Positions 49,949 to 59,740 of a stretch of DNA of 64,000 bases are shown here, one piece after another; the first letter of the stretch is position 1; the number at the start of each line of letters is the position of its first letter. The translations under genes were made by a program, and so were the position numbers. This stretch comes from Asaia platycodi JCM 25414 (GTDB lineage: Bacteria; Pseudomonadota; Alphaproteobacteria; Acetobacterales; Acetobacteraceae). Where the stretch lies: the NCBI RefSeq assembly GCF_000614545.1, contig NZ_BAKW01000003.1, positions 62,001-126,000 of the forward strand. Reading direction: 5' to 3'. The notes under the pieces are model-generated. The model did no database searches, was not told the origin of the DNA, and saw only the letters and a program-made list of their open reading frames with translations.

Positions 49949-51375
49949 CGCCCTGCCTCGCCAGGGACAAGAGGAAACCCTTCGATTGCCGGGAGCGAAA
50001 CCCCTTCGTCCCGAAGCAGGGCTGCAATACGAACAATCATGTCATGACAGGCAAAATGATCACAGCCTTCGACACGCGCCACAAGCGCTGGCTGGGTGTT
50101 CGATGCCCTGAGTAACCACCAGCCCTTACCCTCCTTCACACGCAACCCGTCCGTCAGCACGAGGTCATCCCCAGCCGCACGGCAACGTGCGATGATCCGC
50201 TCGATCACCCCAAACTTGATATTGTCGTCACAATCGAACCGAATTTCCGGCGTCGACACCTGTTGGGGAAGAGAATCACAGAGAGCAGACAGGGGTTCTC
50301 CCTGCCCGGCCAGAAGGTCGATCAGGCGGATTGCCGCATAGAGCCCATCGTCAAATCCCGGCCAGAGATCGGCAAAGAAGAAATGCCCCGACATTTCACC
50401 CGCAAAAGCCGCGTCGGTTTCGTGCATCTCCGATTTGACCTCGGAATGACCACTAGGACACATCGCGACACGTCCGCCTGCGGCCACCACGCCATCAAAG
50501 AATACCTGCGACATTTTGACGTCGCCCAAAATCATCGCGCCGGGCCGCTCCATGAGAATAGCTTGTGCGAAAAGCAGACACAGACGGTCTGACGGGATAA
50601 GAGCGCCCGTCTCATCCACCGCCCCAAGGCGATCTGCATCGCCATCGAAGGCGACACCGAGATCGGCGGCATGATCGCGCACGGCGCGTTGAAGCTGCAC
50701 CATGTTTTCGGGAAGGGTAGGGTCGGGATGATGCGCAGGAAAAAGCCCGTCAACCGTTCCATTCAGCACGATATGCTCGCCGGGTAACCGCGGAAGGAGC
50801 CGACCGAGCGCATGAGACGCCGAGGAATGGCTGTTATCCCAAACGATACGCAATTTGCGCGCTCGATGGCGAAGCCCGTCCGCAAGCGCCATTTCATAGC
50901 GCCCCTCGGCGGAGTAACCCGACTCCCGACCGATCTGCCCGCCCAGTCGCACACCATCACGCAGGTTTTGCGCAATCCCACGAAGGGCTGCACCGAAAAA
51001 AGGCTGATTATCAAGAAGAATTTTGAAGCCATTATACCCGACAGGGTTGTGGCTTCCCGTCACCATAATGGCGCCTGCCGTCTGCTCACGAAAAGACGCG
51101 AAATAGAGCTCTGGCGTCGCGCAACATCTCAGACGCCTCACGCTCACGCCCCCTGAGACGAGTCCCTCGACCAGAGCCCATTCGAGTCCGGGAGAGCTGT
51201 CACGTCCATCATGCCCGACGATGACATCATTCAGGCCCTGCTGGCGCAGCACAGACGCAAAAACGACGCCCAGAGCCTGAGCGTCGTTTTCAAAAAGCGT
51301 TTTACCAACCACCCCGCGGATATCATATTCCCGCAGTATGGAAGGATGGAACTCATGTCGAAACAGAGTGTCCAT
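49945..51375 (-). CDS. Phosphomannomutase/phosphoglucomutase
   Basis: Alpha-D-phosphohexomutase of 476 residues (ManB/AlgC type). All four loops are visible: phosphoserine AIMVTGSHNPVGYNGFKI, metal loop GVAFDGDADRLGAVDE, sugar loop AFAGEMSGHFFFA and phosphate loop LLRASNTQPALVAR. Start ATG 51375 (MDTLFRHEFHPSILREYDIR) overlaps the galU stop by one base (TGATG). It interconverts hexose-1- and hexose-6-phosphates, feeding galU and GDP-mannose synthesis for surface polysaccharides or cellulose/acetan-type exopolymers. Confidence 0.93.
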   Translation of the reverse strand: MDTLFRHEFHPSILREYDIRGVVGKTLFENDAQALGVVFASVLRQQGLNDVIVGHDGRDSSPGLEWALVEGLVSGGVSVRRLRCCATPELYFASFREQTAGAIMVTGSHNPVGYNGFKILLDNQPFFGAALRGIAQNLRDGVRLGGQIGRESGYSAEGRYEMALADGLRHRARKLRIVWDNSHSSASHALGRLLPRLPGEHIVLNGTVDGLFPAHHPDPTLPENMVQLQRAVRDHAADLGVAFDGDADRLGAVDETGALIPSDRLCLLFAQAILMERPGAMILGDVKMSQVFFDGVVAAGGRVAMCPSGHSEVKSEMHETDAAFAGEMSGHFFFADLWPGFDDGLYAAIRLIDLLAGQGEPLSALCDSLPQQVSTPEIRFDCDDNIKFGVIERIIARCRAAGDDLVLTDGLRVKEGKGWWLLRASNTQPALVARVEGCDHFACHDMIVRIAALLRDEGVSLPAIEGFPLVPGEAGR

Positions 51376-52250
51376 CAGGCATTGGCATATTTCTTGATGA
51401 ACCCACGCATCGCTTCGCGCAGATCGGGGCGCTCGAGCGCAAAGGCAATCTGGGCTTCGAGATACCCGGCCTTGTCGCCGCAATCGTAACGAATACCATC
51501 GTAACGCAGACCGTGGAACGGCGCATGACCGATCATCTTGGCCATGGCATCCGTAAGCTGGACCTCGCCACCGGCACCACGTTCCAGCTTGGATAGATGG
51601 GTCATGATCTCGGGCAGCAGCACATAGCGACCGATGATCGAAAGATTGGAGGGCGCGTCTTCCGGGTTTGGCTTTTCAACCAGCCCCTTCACTTCAACCA
51701 GCTTGCCGTCATCCTTGCCAACATCGAGGATACCGTAACGGTTCGTGTGCTCTTTAGGCACTTCGGAAACGGCTACGACATTGCCACCGGTCTGGTTGTA
51801 AACCTCGACCAGCTGCGCGACGCAGCCCTTCTCACCCTGCACGATATCGTCTGGAAGAAGGATCGCGAAAGGATCGTCACCGATGAATGAGCGCGCGCAC
51901 CAGATCGCATGACCAAGGCCAAGCGGTTCCTGCTGACGAACGGCCGCGAGGGAGCCTGCCTCGATGGAACTTGGCTGAAGCGTTTCGAGCAGCGCGTTCT
52001 TGCCACGCTCCCTGAGCGTGGTTTCGAGCTCGAATGCCACGTCGAAATAGTCGATCAGGCTATCCTTACCGCGGCCGGTAATCAGACAGAACTGATCGAT
52101 GCCCGCCTTACGTGCCTCGTCAATCGCATACTGGATGAGAGGGCGGTCCACGACCGGCAGCATCTCTTTCGGCATGGCCTTGGTGGCAGGGAGAAAGCGC
52201 GTTCCCATACCAGCAACGGGGAGTACAGCTTTTCTGAGCGGCTTGATCAC
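51375..52250 (-). CDS. galU: UTP-glucose-1-phosphate uridylyltransferase
   Basis: Makes UDP-glucose; 291 residues, intact. KAVLPVAGMGTRFLPATKAM, PKEMLPVVDRPLIQYAIDEA, FCLITGRGKDSLIDYFD, GLGHAIWCARSFIGDDPFAI, LLPDDIVQGEKGC, VEKPNPEDAPSNLSIIGRYV and GGEVQLTDAMAKMIGHAPFH. UDP-glucose is the donor for cellulose, lipopolysaccharide and other glycans. Coupled by a one-base overlap to the following hexomutase gene. Upstream are about 260 bases to the hairpin and tRNA-Leu. Confidence 0.97.
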   Translation of the reverse strand: MIKPLRKAVLPVAGMGTRFLPATKAMPKEMLPVVDRPLIQYAIDEARKAGIDQFCLITGRGKDSLIDYFDVAFELETTLRERGKNALLETLQPSSIEAGSLAAVRQQEPLGLGHAIWCARSFIGDDPFAILLPDDIVQGEKGCVAQLVEVYNQTGGNVVAVSEVPKEHTNRYGILDVGKDDGKLVEVKGLVEKPNPEDAPSNLSIIGRYVLLPEIMTHLSKLERGAGGEVQLTDAMAKMIGHAPFHGLRYDGIRYDCGDKAGYLEAQIAFALERPDLREAMRGFIKKYANA

Positions 52251-52513
52251 GTTTTCCGACCTTTAGATCTCTGTAGAGTGTGCAGCGAAGTCCAGAGCGT
52301 TCTGTTCGAAGCTAGAGCCACGGACCATACTGACAGATTGCACGATGATTGCTTCTTAACCAGCATCTGGACAGCAAACTTCGGCAAAGTGATGGCACGT
52401 GCAAACATTTCACAAAACGTCACGGCTCACAAAACGTCACGGCTAGAAAAGCCATAATACCTTGAGAAGTTCGCTTGCATTAACTTAATTTTTGGGATTT
52501 TTTTGGTGGACTG

Positions 52514-52533
52514 GCACCCCCCTTAGGGGGTGC
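52514..52533. terminator. Perfect hairpin after tRNA-Leu
   Basis: GCACCCCC and GGGGGTGC pair around a CTTA loop, 12 bases past the tRNA CCA. No T-run on the minus strand follows directly, so termination is plausible but not certain. Confidence 0.5.
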
Positions 52534-52544
52534 TTCCAGTTCCT

Positions 52545-52630
52545 TGGTGCGGTCGAGAAGACTCGAACTTCCACGGGGTTGCCCCCACAAGCACCTCAAG
52601 CTTGCGCGTCTACCATTCCGCCACGACCGC
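52545..52630 (-). tRNA. tRNA-Leu (GAG)
   Basis: 86 bases with long variable arm, acceptor GCGGTCG/CGACCGC, anticodon arm CAAGC-TTGAGGT-GCTTG (GAG), T-arm AGTTCGAGTCT and encoded CCA. Confidence 0.95.
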
Positions 52631-52687
52631 ATCGTGACAAGCGGCCCGCTCTGGGCGATACCGCTCGTGTGAAGGGGGCTATAGCCG

Positions 52688-53452
52688 ATGACTGATGAGC
52701 AGGCAATCGCCGAAAAGGCGATTTTCGACAAAATATCCTGGAAAAGGGAAAAAGATCTGATTCCCTATGAGATGGCGTTCAAGACGATGCAGGAGCGTGC
52801 TGCGGCCATAAGATCTGGCGAGGCAGAAGAACGTCTGTGGTTTTTGGAACATCCACGCCTCTACACGGCAGGCACCTCGGCAAAACCAGCCGATCTGCTC
52901 AACCCGGACCAGCTACCTACCTATGATGCAGGGCGCGGCGGCCAGTGGACCTATCATGGGCCGGGCCAGAGAATCGTCTATGTGATGCTCGATCTGCAAC
53001 GCAGTCACGGCCCGACCCCCGGCGCGCGATCTGCGCGCTTCGTGCAAAGCCTGGAGAGATGGGTGATCGCCAGCCTGGCTCAGCTTGGCATCAAGGGACG
53101 CACCGAATGCGGACGAATCGGTGTGTGGGTCAACGACCCGCTTTCGGGGCTGGAGACCAAGATCGCCGCCATCGGCATCAGGGTAAGCCGCTGGGTCTCC
53201 TGGCACGGGATCTCGATCAATTTCGACCCGCGCCTGAGCGACTTCGATGGCATCATTCCCTGCGGCCTCAGGGAATTCGGTGTAACCAGTGTGACACGCT
53301 TTGACCCAACCCTCACGATGGGCGATCTGGACACAGCACTTCTCGCCACCTGGCCTCAATTCTTCGCGGCGGCTCCGGTCTCGGTCACGTCAGAGAGCGA
53401 CAGGACAATTCGGTTTCCTCGCGCATCGACGCCATCGAGCCTGGAAAGCTGA
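52688..53452 (+). CDS. lipB: Octanoyltransferase (lipoate biosynthesis)
   Basis: Moves octanoyl from acyl carrier protein to lipoyl domains; 254 residues. ERLWFLEHPRLYTAGTSAKP, TYDAGRGGQWTYHGPGQRIV, YVMLDL, ECGRIGVWVNDPLSGLETKI, AAIGIRVSRWVSWHGISIN with the catalytic Lys just before, and the catalytic Cys in DGIIPCGLREFGVTSVTR. The last 30 residues are not typical and overlap the 3' end of the convergent LolA-like gene by 97 bases. Lipoate serves the 2-oxoacid dehydrogenases. Confidence 0.93.
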   Translation: MTDEQAIAEKAIFDKISWKREKDLIPYEMAFKTMQERAAAIRSGEAEERLWFLEHPRLYTAGTSAKPADLLNPDQLPTYDAGRGGQWTYHGPGQRIVYVMLDLQRSHGPTPGARSARFVQSLERWVIASLAQLGIKGRTECGRIGVWVNDPLSGLETKIAAIGIRVSRWVSWHGISINFDPRLSDFDGIIPCGLREFGVTSVTRFDPTLTMGDLDTALLATWPQFFAAAPVSVTSESDRTIRFPRASTPSSLES

Positions 53453-53946
53453 AGCCGACCTTCAGCCTCGATCAGTTGCAGGGTCAACAGACCCTGTGAC
53501 GGATTATCGGCTTCCGCGAGTGAAATCTGCGCCGCCCCGGTCGTGGTGCGTATGTCCGTAACTCTTATGGCGCCTGCAAAACGTACTGGCACATGCAGCA
53601 GAAGTCCCAGCGGGTTACGCGCCAGACTGACTCTGGTCACTGCCCCCGTCTGGGAATCGTCGACCACCAGATGCGTGCCGGAAGCCCGGAGCGTCATGGC
53701 ATGCGGAGACACATAATCCAGAGCAAGGGTACCGGGACGATAGGAGAAATGCCCTGCACCGCCATTCTGCCCTGGCCCGACCTGAACGAAATGCCCTTCG
53801 AGCGTTAACGGGCGGTTGAGCGCCGCCTCGACACGATGCGCCTCATACTGCTGCTGGGCGGAGAGTCCCTCCATGCCGTTCACGGCACAGCCCGCGAGCA
53901 CGCCCGCAAGCGTCAGGCCCGAGAGCAGGCGCGTTGCGACCCTCAT
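53356..53946 (-). CDS. LolA-like outer-membrane lipoprotein
   Basis: 196 residues. Lipoprotein signal with lipobox LAGC (LSGLTLAGVLAGCAVNG), so anchored by Cys20. The body has the LolA-type half-barrel signature: LEGHFVQVGPGQNGGAGHFS, YRPGTLALDYVSPHAMTLRA, GTHLVVDDSQTGAVTRVSLA, RNPLGLLL. LolA proteins carry lipoproteins across the periplasm; a lipidated relative may act elsewhere in envelope assembly. Start overlaps the bolA stop by 4 bases (ATGA), so it is coupled to bolA. Confidence 0.75.
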   Translation of the reverse strand: MRVATRLLSGLTLAGVLAGCAVNGMEGLSAQQQYEAHRVEAALNRPLTLEGHFVQVGPGQNGGAGHFSYRPGTLALDYVSPHAMTLRASGTHLVVDDSQTGAVTRVSLARNPLGLLLHVPVRFAGAIRVTDIRTTTGAAQISLAEADNPSQGLLTLQLIEAEGRLQLSRLDGVDARGNRIVLSLSDVTETGAAAKN

Positions 53947-54230
53947 CGTTCACCCGGTGCCGACAGGGTAAGGGAAAGTGCATGTAGCCCGGAGGCGAAT
54001 TCCGGCTTGAGCAGCTCGTTCACCAACCTGTGACGCGCCACGCGATTAACGCCCCCGAAGCGATCGCTCACGATTGTCATGGTGAAATGGGTCTCGTCAC
54101 CTTCAACCCCGTTACGCCCGGCATGATGGGCGTGACGCTTGCTGTCGTCTCGTATTGTCATCTCGACAGGCTGCAATGCAGCATCGAGGATGGCTTGCAT
54201 GCGTGCTGCACGTTCCTTGAGGTCACTCAT
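53943..54230 (-). CDS. bolA: BolA family protein
   Basis: 95 residues from ATG 54230, with AGGGAG about 6 bases upstream. KERAARMQAILDAALQPVEM, then the central DETHFTMTIVSDRFGGVNRV and ARHRLVNELLKPEFASGLHA with the conserved His-Arg region and terminal LSLTLSAPGE. BolA proteins partner monothiol glutaredoxins in iron-sulphur handling. Divergent from the J-domain gene with about 50 bases between, a conserved alphaproteobacterial arrangement. Confidence 0.93.
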   Translation of the reverse strand: MSDLKERAARMQAILDAALQPVEMTIRDDSKRHAHHAGRNGVEGDETHFTMTIVSDRFGGVNRVARHRLVNELLKPEFASGLHALSLTLSAPGER

Positions 54231-54281
54231 GAACACTCCCTTCTTGCATCGGCGTCTCTAACAACGCACATAAACCCGATC

Positions 54282-54869
54282 ATGCAGCGCAAATCTACCA
54301 AACACAGGGCATTTGACCCTGATCCCGATGCACCGGAGCGCTATTGCGACATGCCCGGCTGCACCGAGCATGCGGGATATCGTGCGCCAAAGGACCGCAC
54401 GCAACTACGGCAATATTTCTGGTTCTGTCTGGACCATGTCCGTCAATACAACGCTCGCTGGGATTTCTACAAAGGTATGACGCCCGGTCAGATCGAGTCC
54501 CAGCTCAGGGCCGATATTTCCTGGCAGCGCCCGTCATGGAAACTGGGCACACGAGGCGGGCAGCATTTCGATGAGGAAGAGGTTCTCGACCCGCTCGATA
54601 TCCTCTCATCGACCCGCGCCAGACGGGCCCAGGCCGCCAAACAGCGCCACCAGCAGGCCCGTGATGCTGCCCCACCGGCACTGCGCGAACATCTTCGCGC
54701 CCTCGCACTCGACTGGCCGGTGACAGTAGAAGCGCTCAAACAGCGCTACAAGGAACTGGCCCGCAAGCATCACCCCGACGCCAATGCGGGAGATCCTGCC
54801 GCCGAAGACCGTTTCAAGACGGTCAGCGTCGCCTATAGTGCGATTCGCGCACATCTGGTCAGTCTCTAG
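54282..54869 (+). CDS. J-domain (DnaJ-like) protein
   Basis: 195 residues. The first 100 residues are specific to this alphaproteobacterial family, with CDMPGCTEHAGYRAPKDR and FWFCLDHVRQYNARWDFYKG, Cys/His pairs that may bind zinc. The last 65 residues are a J domain: VEALKQRYKELARKHHPDAN with the HPD that stimulates Hsp70 ATPase, then AEDRFKTVSVAYSAIR. It lies directly before cobS and cobT, a neighbourhood I know from other Rhodospirillales; a chaperone role for the AAA complex is inference. Confidence 0.9.
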   Translation: MQRKSTKHRAFDPDPDAPERYCDMPGCTEHAGYRAPKDRTQLRQYFWFCLDHVRQYNARWDFYKGMTPGQIESQLRADISWQRPSWKLGTRGGQHFDEEEVLDPLDILSSTRARRAQAAKQRHQQARDAAPPALREHLRALALDWPVTVEALKQRYKELARKHHPDANAGDPAAEDRFKTVSVAYSAIRAHLVSL

Positions 54870-54981
54870 ACCGGTTTATTGCGCTTTTCCCTCTGGCCAT
54901 CGGGGGAAACATGACCATATCCTCGACCAGAACCTGACAAGACAGACTGTCGCAAGACAGAGTGAAAGACGGATTGAACCC

Positions 54982-55997
54982 ATGAGCGATCTCGCCTCCA
55001 TCGACGCACCGGAAACGGTTGTCACCGCTGAACAGAACGCGGTGCCCACCCATGTACTTGGCGCGCCCGATCGGATCGTCTCCGCCCGTGACGTTTTCGG
55101 AATCGATTGCGATATGGAGGTGCCTGCCTTCTCTATCCGCACCGAGCATGTGCCCGATATCGACCCCAGCTATCAGTTCGACTGCGACACCACGCGCGCT
55201 ATTCTGGCAGGCTTTGCCAATAATCGTCGCGTCATGGTGCAGGGCTTTCATGGCACCGGCAAATCGTCTCATATCGAACAGATCGCGGCCCGGCTGAACT
55301 GGCCGACGGTTCGTATCAATCTCGACAGCCATATTTCGCGTATCGATCTGATCGGCAAGGACGCTATCGTTTTGCGTGACGGCAAGCAGATCACGGAGTT
55401 CCGCGAAGGTCTGCTGCCTGGTGCCTGCAACACCCTGTCGCTCTGATTTTCGACGAATACGATGCCGGTCGCCCCGATGTGATGTTCGTCATCCAGCGCG
55501 TGCTCGAGGCAGAGGGTCACCTGACCCTTCTCGACCAGAACCGCGTTATCCGCCCCCATTCCGGCTTCCGCCTTTTCGCCACAGCCAACACAGTCGGACT
55601 TGGCGACACGACCGGGCTTTATCATGGCACGCAGCAGATCAATCAGGGCCAGATGGACCGCTGGAACATCGTGGCCTCGCTCAACTACCTGCCGCTCGAT
55701 CAGGAAGTCGGTATTGTGCGCGCCAAGCTCGGTCTGGGTGACGAGCCTGCCATTACCAAGCGCCTCGAAAGCATGGTCGCGCTTGCCAATCTGACCCGCG
55801 CCGGGTTCATGGCGGGGGATATCTCGACAGTCATGTCGCCACGCGCTGTCATCACTTGGGCCGAGAACGAGCGTATCTTTGGCGATCTGGCTTTCGCGTT
55901 CCGTCTCACTTTCCTGAACAAATGTGATGAGGCCGAGCGAGGGATCGTTGCTGAATATTATCAGCGTTGCTTCAACCAGTCCCCACTGAATACCTGA
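54982..55997 (+). CDS. cobS: Cobaltochelatase subunit CobS (AAA+), one frame break
   Basis: AAA+ subunit that with CobT drives cobalt insertion by CobN in aerobic cobalamin synthesis; 338 residues after repair. Start ATG 54982 (MSDLASIDAPE). Walker A in VQGFHGTGKSSHIEQIAARL, NLDSHISRIDLIGKDAIVLR, Walker B in ALIFDEYDAGRPDVMFVIQR, and sensor NTVGLGDTTGLYHGTQQINQ. Near 55422 a T is missing (CCTTGGTGC read as CCTGGTGC), giving a false stop after NTLSL. No cobN is in the window. Confidence 0.94.
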
Positions 55998-56009
55998 AGG
56001 GGCCGGTTC

Positions 56010-57871
56010 ATGGCTTCCCCCAGGCCGAAGACGCCAGACCGCAATACGACCGATCTCGCCCTGCCCGGCAGTGAGCGCACCGATGCCTTTCGGCGCGCCA
56101 CGACTGCTGCCCTGCGCGCCATGTCGGGTGAGGCCGAGACCGAAATCAGCTTTGCCGCCTCCGCAACGTCAAAGCAAGCGACGGGCATCCAGCTTCCCTA
56201 TGTGTCGCGTGCCCTCACCCCGCAGGAAATGCAACGCGTGCGCGGCGCGGCCGACGCCGCAGCCCTGCGACTGAAGCATCACGACAATGCGCTCTCCCCC
56301 CTGCCGCAAAACAGCGACACGCCGGAAACACGCCCGCTTTATGACACGCTCGAGCAGGTACGCTGCGAGGTGTTCGGCGCGCGACATATGGCCGGCGTGC
56401 AGGCCAATCTGCGCCAGAAACTTGCGTTAGACTGTCACGAAAGCGGTTACGGTCGCATGGCAGCGCGCGACGATATGCCCACCTCTGTGGCCCTTCCGCT
56501 TCTGGTGCGCGAGGCGCTCTCGGGCGAGGCCTCCCCGTCGCAGGCTGGCCCTGCCCTGAATGCCTGGCGCGAGACACTCTCGCCAGATGCTCAACGCGCC
56601 CTGAAGAAACTTGCCTCGTCGCAGATGGACCAGCAGCGCTTTGCCGAAGCGTGTTCAGGTCTGTTCAAGGCTTTCGATCTGACCGAAGAACCTGAGCCGA
56701 ATGACGAGAGCCAGGCAGACGACCCGGATCAGGACGATGACAGTCAGACGGAGTCGGACCAGCCTGACGACGAGCCCTCGCCGCAGGACCAGGATGACAG
56801 CGACACGCACGGCTTCCAGCCCGAACCCACCGAGCAGCCTGACAGTCGGGAAGCGAGCGATTCAGAGCTTCAGGACGAAGGCGCCGAGCAGCCTGCCGGG
56901 ACCTCGAAGATGACGAGGGGAAGGAGAGCGAGGCCAGCAGCGCCCCGCCAGCCTATAAAATGTTCACCGCGGCTTTCGATGAGGAAGCCGATGCCGCCGA
57001 ACTCTGCGACCCGGATGAACTCGCGCGACTGCGCCAGCAACTCGATCAGCAGCTGAGCAGCTTGCAAGGTGTGGTCTCACGCCTCGCACATCGGCTGCAA
57101 CGCAAGCTCATGGCGCAACAACAGCGCTCATGGGCCTTCGATCAGGAAGAAGGCATTCTCGACGCGGCCCGTCTGGCCCGCGTGGTCGCCAATCCGACTC
57201 TATCGCTTTCCTACAAGACGGAGCGTCAGGCCGAATTCCGCGATACGGTCGTGACCCTGTTGATCGATAATTCCGGCTCGATGCGCGGGCGCCCCATTTC
57301 TGTCGCTGCCATGTGCGGCGACATATTGGCACGCACGCTCGAACGCTGCGGCGTCAAGACGGAGGTTCTCGGCTTCACCACTCGCGCATGGAAGGGTGGC
57401 CAGAGTCGTGAACGCTGGGTCGCCGCCGGTCGCCCCCCGGAGCCGGGACGTCTGAACGATCTGCGTCACATCATCTACAAGGACGCCGACACGCCGCTGC
57501 GTCGCGCCCGCAACAATCTAGGCCTCATGCTGCGCGAGGGGCTGCTCAAGGAAAACATCGATGGTGAGGCCCTGCTCTGGGCCTGGAAGCGCCTGCGTCG
57601 CAGGCCAGAACATCGTCGCATTCTAATGGTCATTTCCGACGGGGCGCCTGTCGATGACAGCACGTTCTCGACCAATCCGAGTTCCTATCTCGAAGACCAT
57701 CTACGTTCGGTCATCGCCCGTATCGAATCCTCGCCGGAAACCGAGCTTTTGGCCATAGGTATCGGCCATGACGTGACGCGCTATTATCGCAATTCGGTCA
57801 CGCTCACCAATGCCGAGGAACTCGGTGGCACGATGATCAAACAGCTTTCGGACCTGTTCGTCGCCCGATAG
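56010..57871 (+). CDS. cobT: Cobaltochelatase subunit CobT (vWA), one frame break
   Basis: 620 residues after repair. N-terminal domain to about residue 225, a long acidic linker (repeats of Asp, Glu, Gln, Pro, Ser around residues 225-310), then the C-terminal von Willebrand A domain with [45 protein letters not shown] and [20 protein letters not shown]. Near 56900 one G of GGGG is missing; repair gives [20 protein letters not shown] and then [11 protein letters not shown]. Twelve bases after cobS, same transcript. Confidence 0.94.
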
Positions 57872-58318
57872 AGGCGGTTCGTGGCCGGTGTCGCGCCTCC
57901 GGGCTGCATCGACCGGGCGGAACGCTTGGGGCGGATTCTGTGGGCCGCCCTCACACACACACATCGTCAGACGCCTTTGTTAGGGGAGCCTCAACGCGGG
58001 GTTAACTGCGCCGAGATCGCCTGACTCACTCCCCTGCTCAGGCGAGCTGCCGTCTGTTTTGAAAAGCGCTTCTTACGAGCCCATCTTGGCGGTCAGCACA
58101 CGCTGCCGGGTTCCGGTAACGGCCCATCTCGTTGCACAACGGGCGGCGAGCGAGTTCTTCCTGCCAGATGGATTTTAGCAACCCCACGTTTTCTCCAGGT
58201 TGCTCGTTTTCGAAGACGATCGATGCATCGTGCTCCTTCGGGAGGCTGGATGGTGCCACCCCGACCCGGCCTGAGCGTTGCCTCAGGCTATCCGTCATTG
58301 GGAGAGAGAGTAGCGAAG
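57872..58318. other. Gene-free stretch between cobT and the decarboxylase
   Basis: An 86-residue minus frame (58038-58298) has no recognised family and is weakly supported. A short (CA)n run of about 13 bases sits at 57951-57963. cobT and the decarboxylase gene converge here. Confidence 0.4.
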
Positions 58319-59740
58319 TTATCCGAGCAGCTGCCCGTATTTTTCAGCTAACTCACCGATCTGTTTGAGCATAGCGTCGATCGTCGCCCGCGTGGTGCGA
58401 TGGTTCACAATCGCCGCCCTGATCACCAATCGCCCCTCTATGCGTGTCGTCGAGGGGGCGGCAACACCGCTCTCATGCAGATCCTTGACCAGTTCGTCGA
58501 TCGCGTCATCGTCGAAATCGACCAGAGTGAAGCACACGATATTGAGGGCGACTGGCGCCATAAGCAGGTAGCGTTCGTTGCTCTCGACGCATTCGGCCAG
58601 ATAACGGGCCACGTCGCAGCATTCGGCCACCATTTCGCCCATGCGCGGCGCCCCGTAATGCGCGAGCGTCATCCATACCTTCAACGCGCGAAACCCGCGA
58701 GACAGATCAGGCCCGAAATCGCAGGGCCAAGGCGCATTGCCCGCGAGCCCGCGATCGGCACGCGTCAGATAGCTGAGCGACTGAGCAAACGCCTGCGCAT
58801 GGGCTGCCCGATCGCGCACCAGAACGCATCCGGCGTCGTAGGGCACCTGCCCCCATTTATGGAAATCGAGCGCCAGACTATCGGCTCTCTCAATACCGTC
58901 GAGCATGATCGCGTGCACGGGCGACAGACGGGCGAAGGCCCCAAAAGCGCCATCGACATGAAACCAGCATTTCTCTGCCTGCGCGATATCGGCGAGGGCC
59001 TCCAGCGGATCGACCGCCCCGCAATCGACGCTGCCCGCCGTGCCGATAATGATGAAAGGATGATAGCCTGCCGCACGATCTTCCCGGATGCGCGCCGCAA
59101 GCGCCCCATCGTCCATGCGATGGAGTTCGTCCACCGGGATCAGTCGCAGCGCCTCGCTGCCGAGCCCGGCCAGATCGAAAGCACGGCTGACACAGCCATG
59201 CGCCGTTTCAGCGGCGTAGCCCACAAGCCTGCGCGCCGCTACGCCATGCTGGCGTATGGTGGGATCGACCGCGCGACTTGCCGTGATGATACCGATGAAA
59301 TTGGCCAGTGAAGACCCGGTGACCAGGCAGCCCGACGAATCTGCCGGCATCCCGACCATCTCTGCTGCCCAGCGAATCACCTGACGCTCGACTTCAATGG
59401 CCGCATGGTCGCGCCCACCGCAATTATCGTTCAGACTGGCAGCGAGCAACTCGGCCAGAATGCCGATCGGCGTGCCTGCCCCCTGCACCCAACCCATGAA
59501 ACCGGGATGAGGATTGCCATTGGAATAGGGGCGTATCTGCTCGAGAAACTGATTGTAAATAGTCTCTGCCGCCTTGCCTTCCTGCGGCAGATCTTGCCTG
59601 AAGGCCTCACGCGCGTTCTCCGGCATGGGCTGCCAGACCGGCCCCTCGCCCATATGCTCGGCACGATCGAACACGTCGTCGAGCATTCGATGGGCGAGCG
59701 CTCGCAGCGGTGCGAAATCTTCCGGGTCCAATCCACTCAT
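58319..59740 (-). CDS. PLP-dependent decarboxylase (group II, aromatic amino acid type)
   Basis: 473-residue cytosolic enzyme, intact. PHPGFMGWVQGAGTPIGILA, DSSGCLVTGSSLANFIGIIT, IGTAGSVDCGAVDPLEALAD, WFHVDGAFGAFARL with the PLP-contacting Asp, and the PLP lysine in SLALDFHKWGQVPYDAGCVL. Relatives include aromatic-L-amino-acid, glutamate and 2,4-diaminobutyrate decarboxylases; I cannot fix the substrate by eye. It is a single gene without obvious partners. Confidence 0.88.
   Translation of the reverse strand: MSGLDPEDFAPLRALAHRMLDDVFDRAEHMGEGPVWQPMPENAREAFRQDLPQEGKAAETIYNQFLEQIRPYSNGNPHPGFMGWVQGAGTPIGILAELLAASLNDNCGGRDHAAIEVERQVIRWAAEMVGMPADSSGCLVTGSSLANFIGIITASRAVDPTIRQHGVAARRLVGYAAETAHGCVSRAFDLAGLGSEALRLIPVDELHRMDDGALAARIREDRAAGYHPFIIIGTAGSVDCGAVDPLEALADIAQAEKCWFHVDGAFGAFARLSPVHAIMLDGIERADSLALDFHKWGQVPYDAGCVLVRDRAAHAQAFAQSLSYLTRADRGLAGNAPWPCDFGPDLSRGFRALKVWMTLAHYGAPRMGEMVAECCDVARYLAECVESNERYLLMAPVALNIVCFTLVDFDDDAIDELVKDLHESGVAAPSTTRIEGRLVIRAAIVNHRTTRATIDAMLKQIGELAEKYGQLLG

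Noticed and set aside
58038..58298. An 86-residue minus frame between cobT and the decarboxylase
   Set aside because: No family, no convincing ribosome-binding site and unremarkable composition; left as unannotated intergenic sequence.
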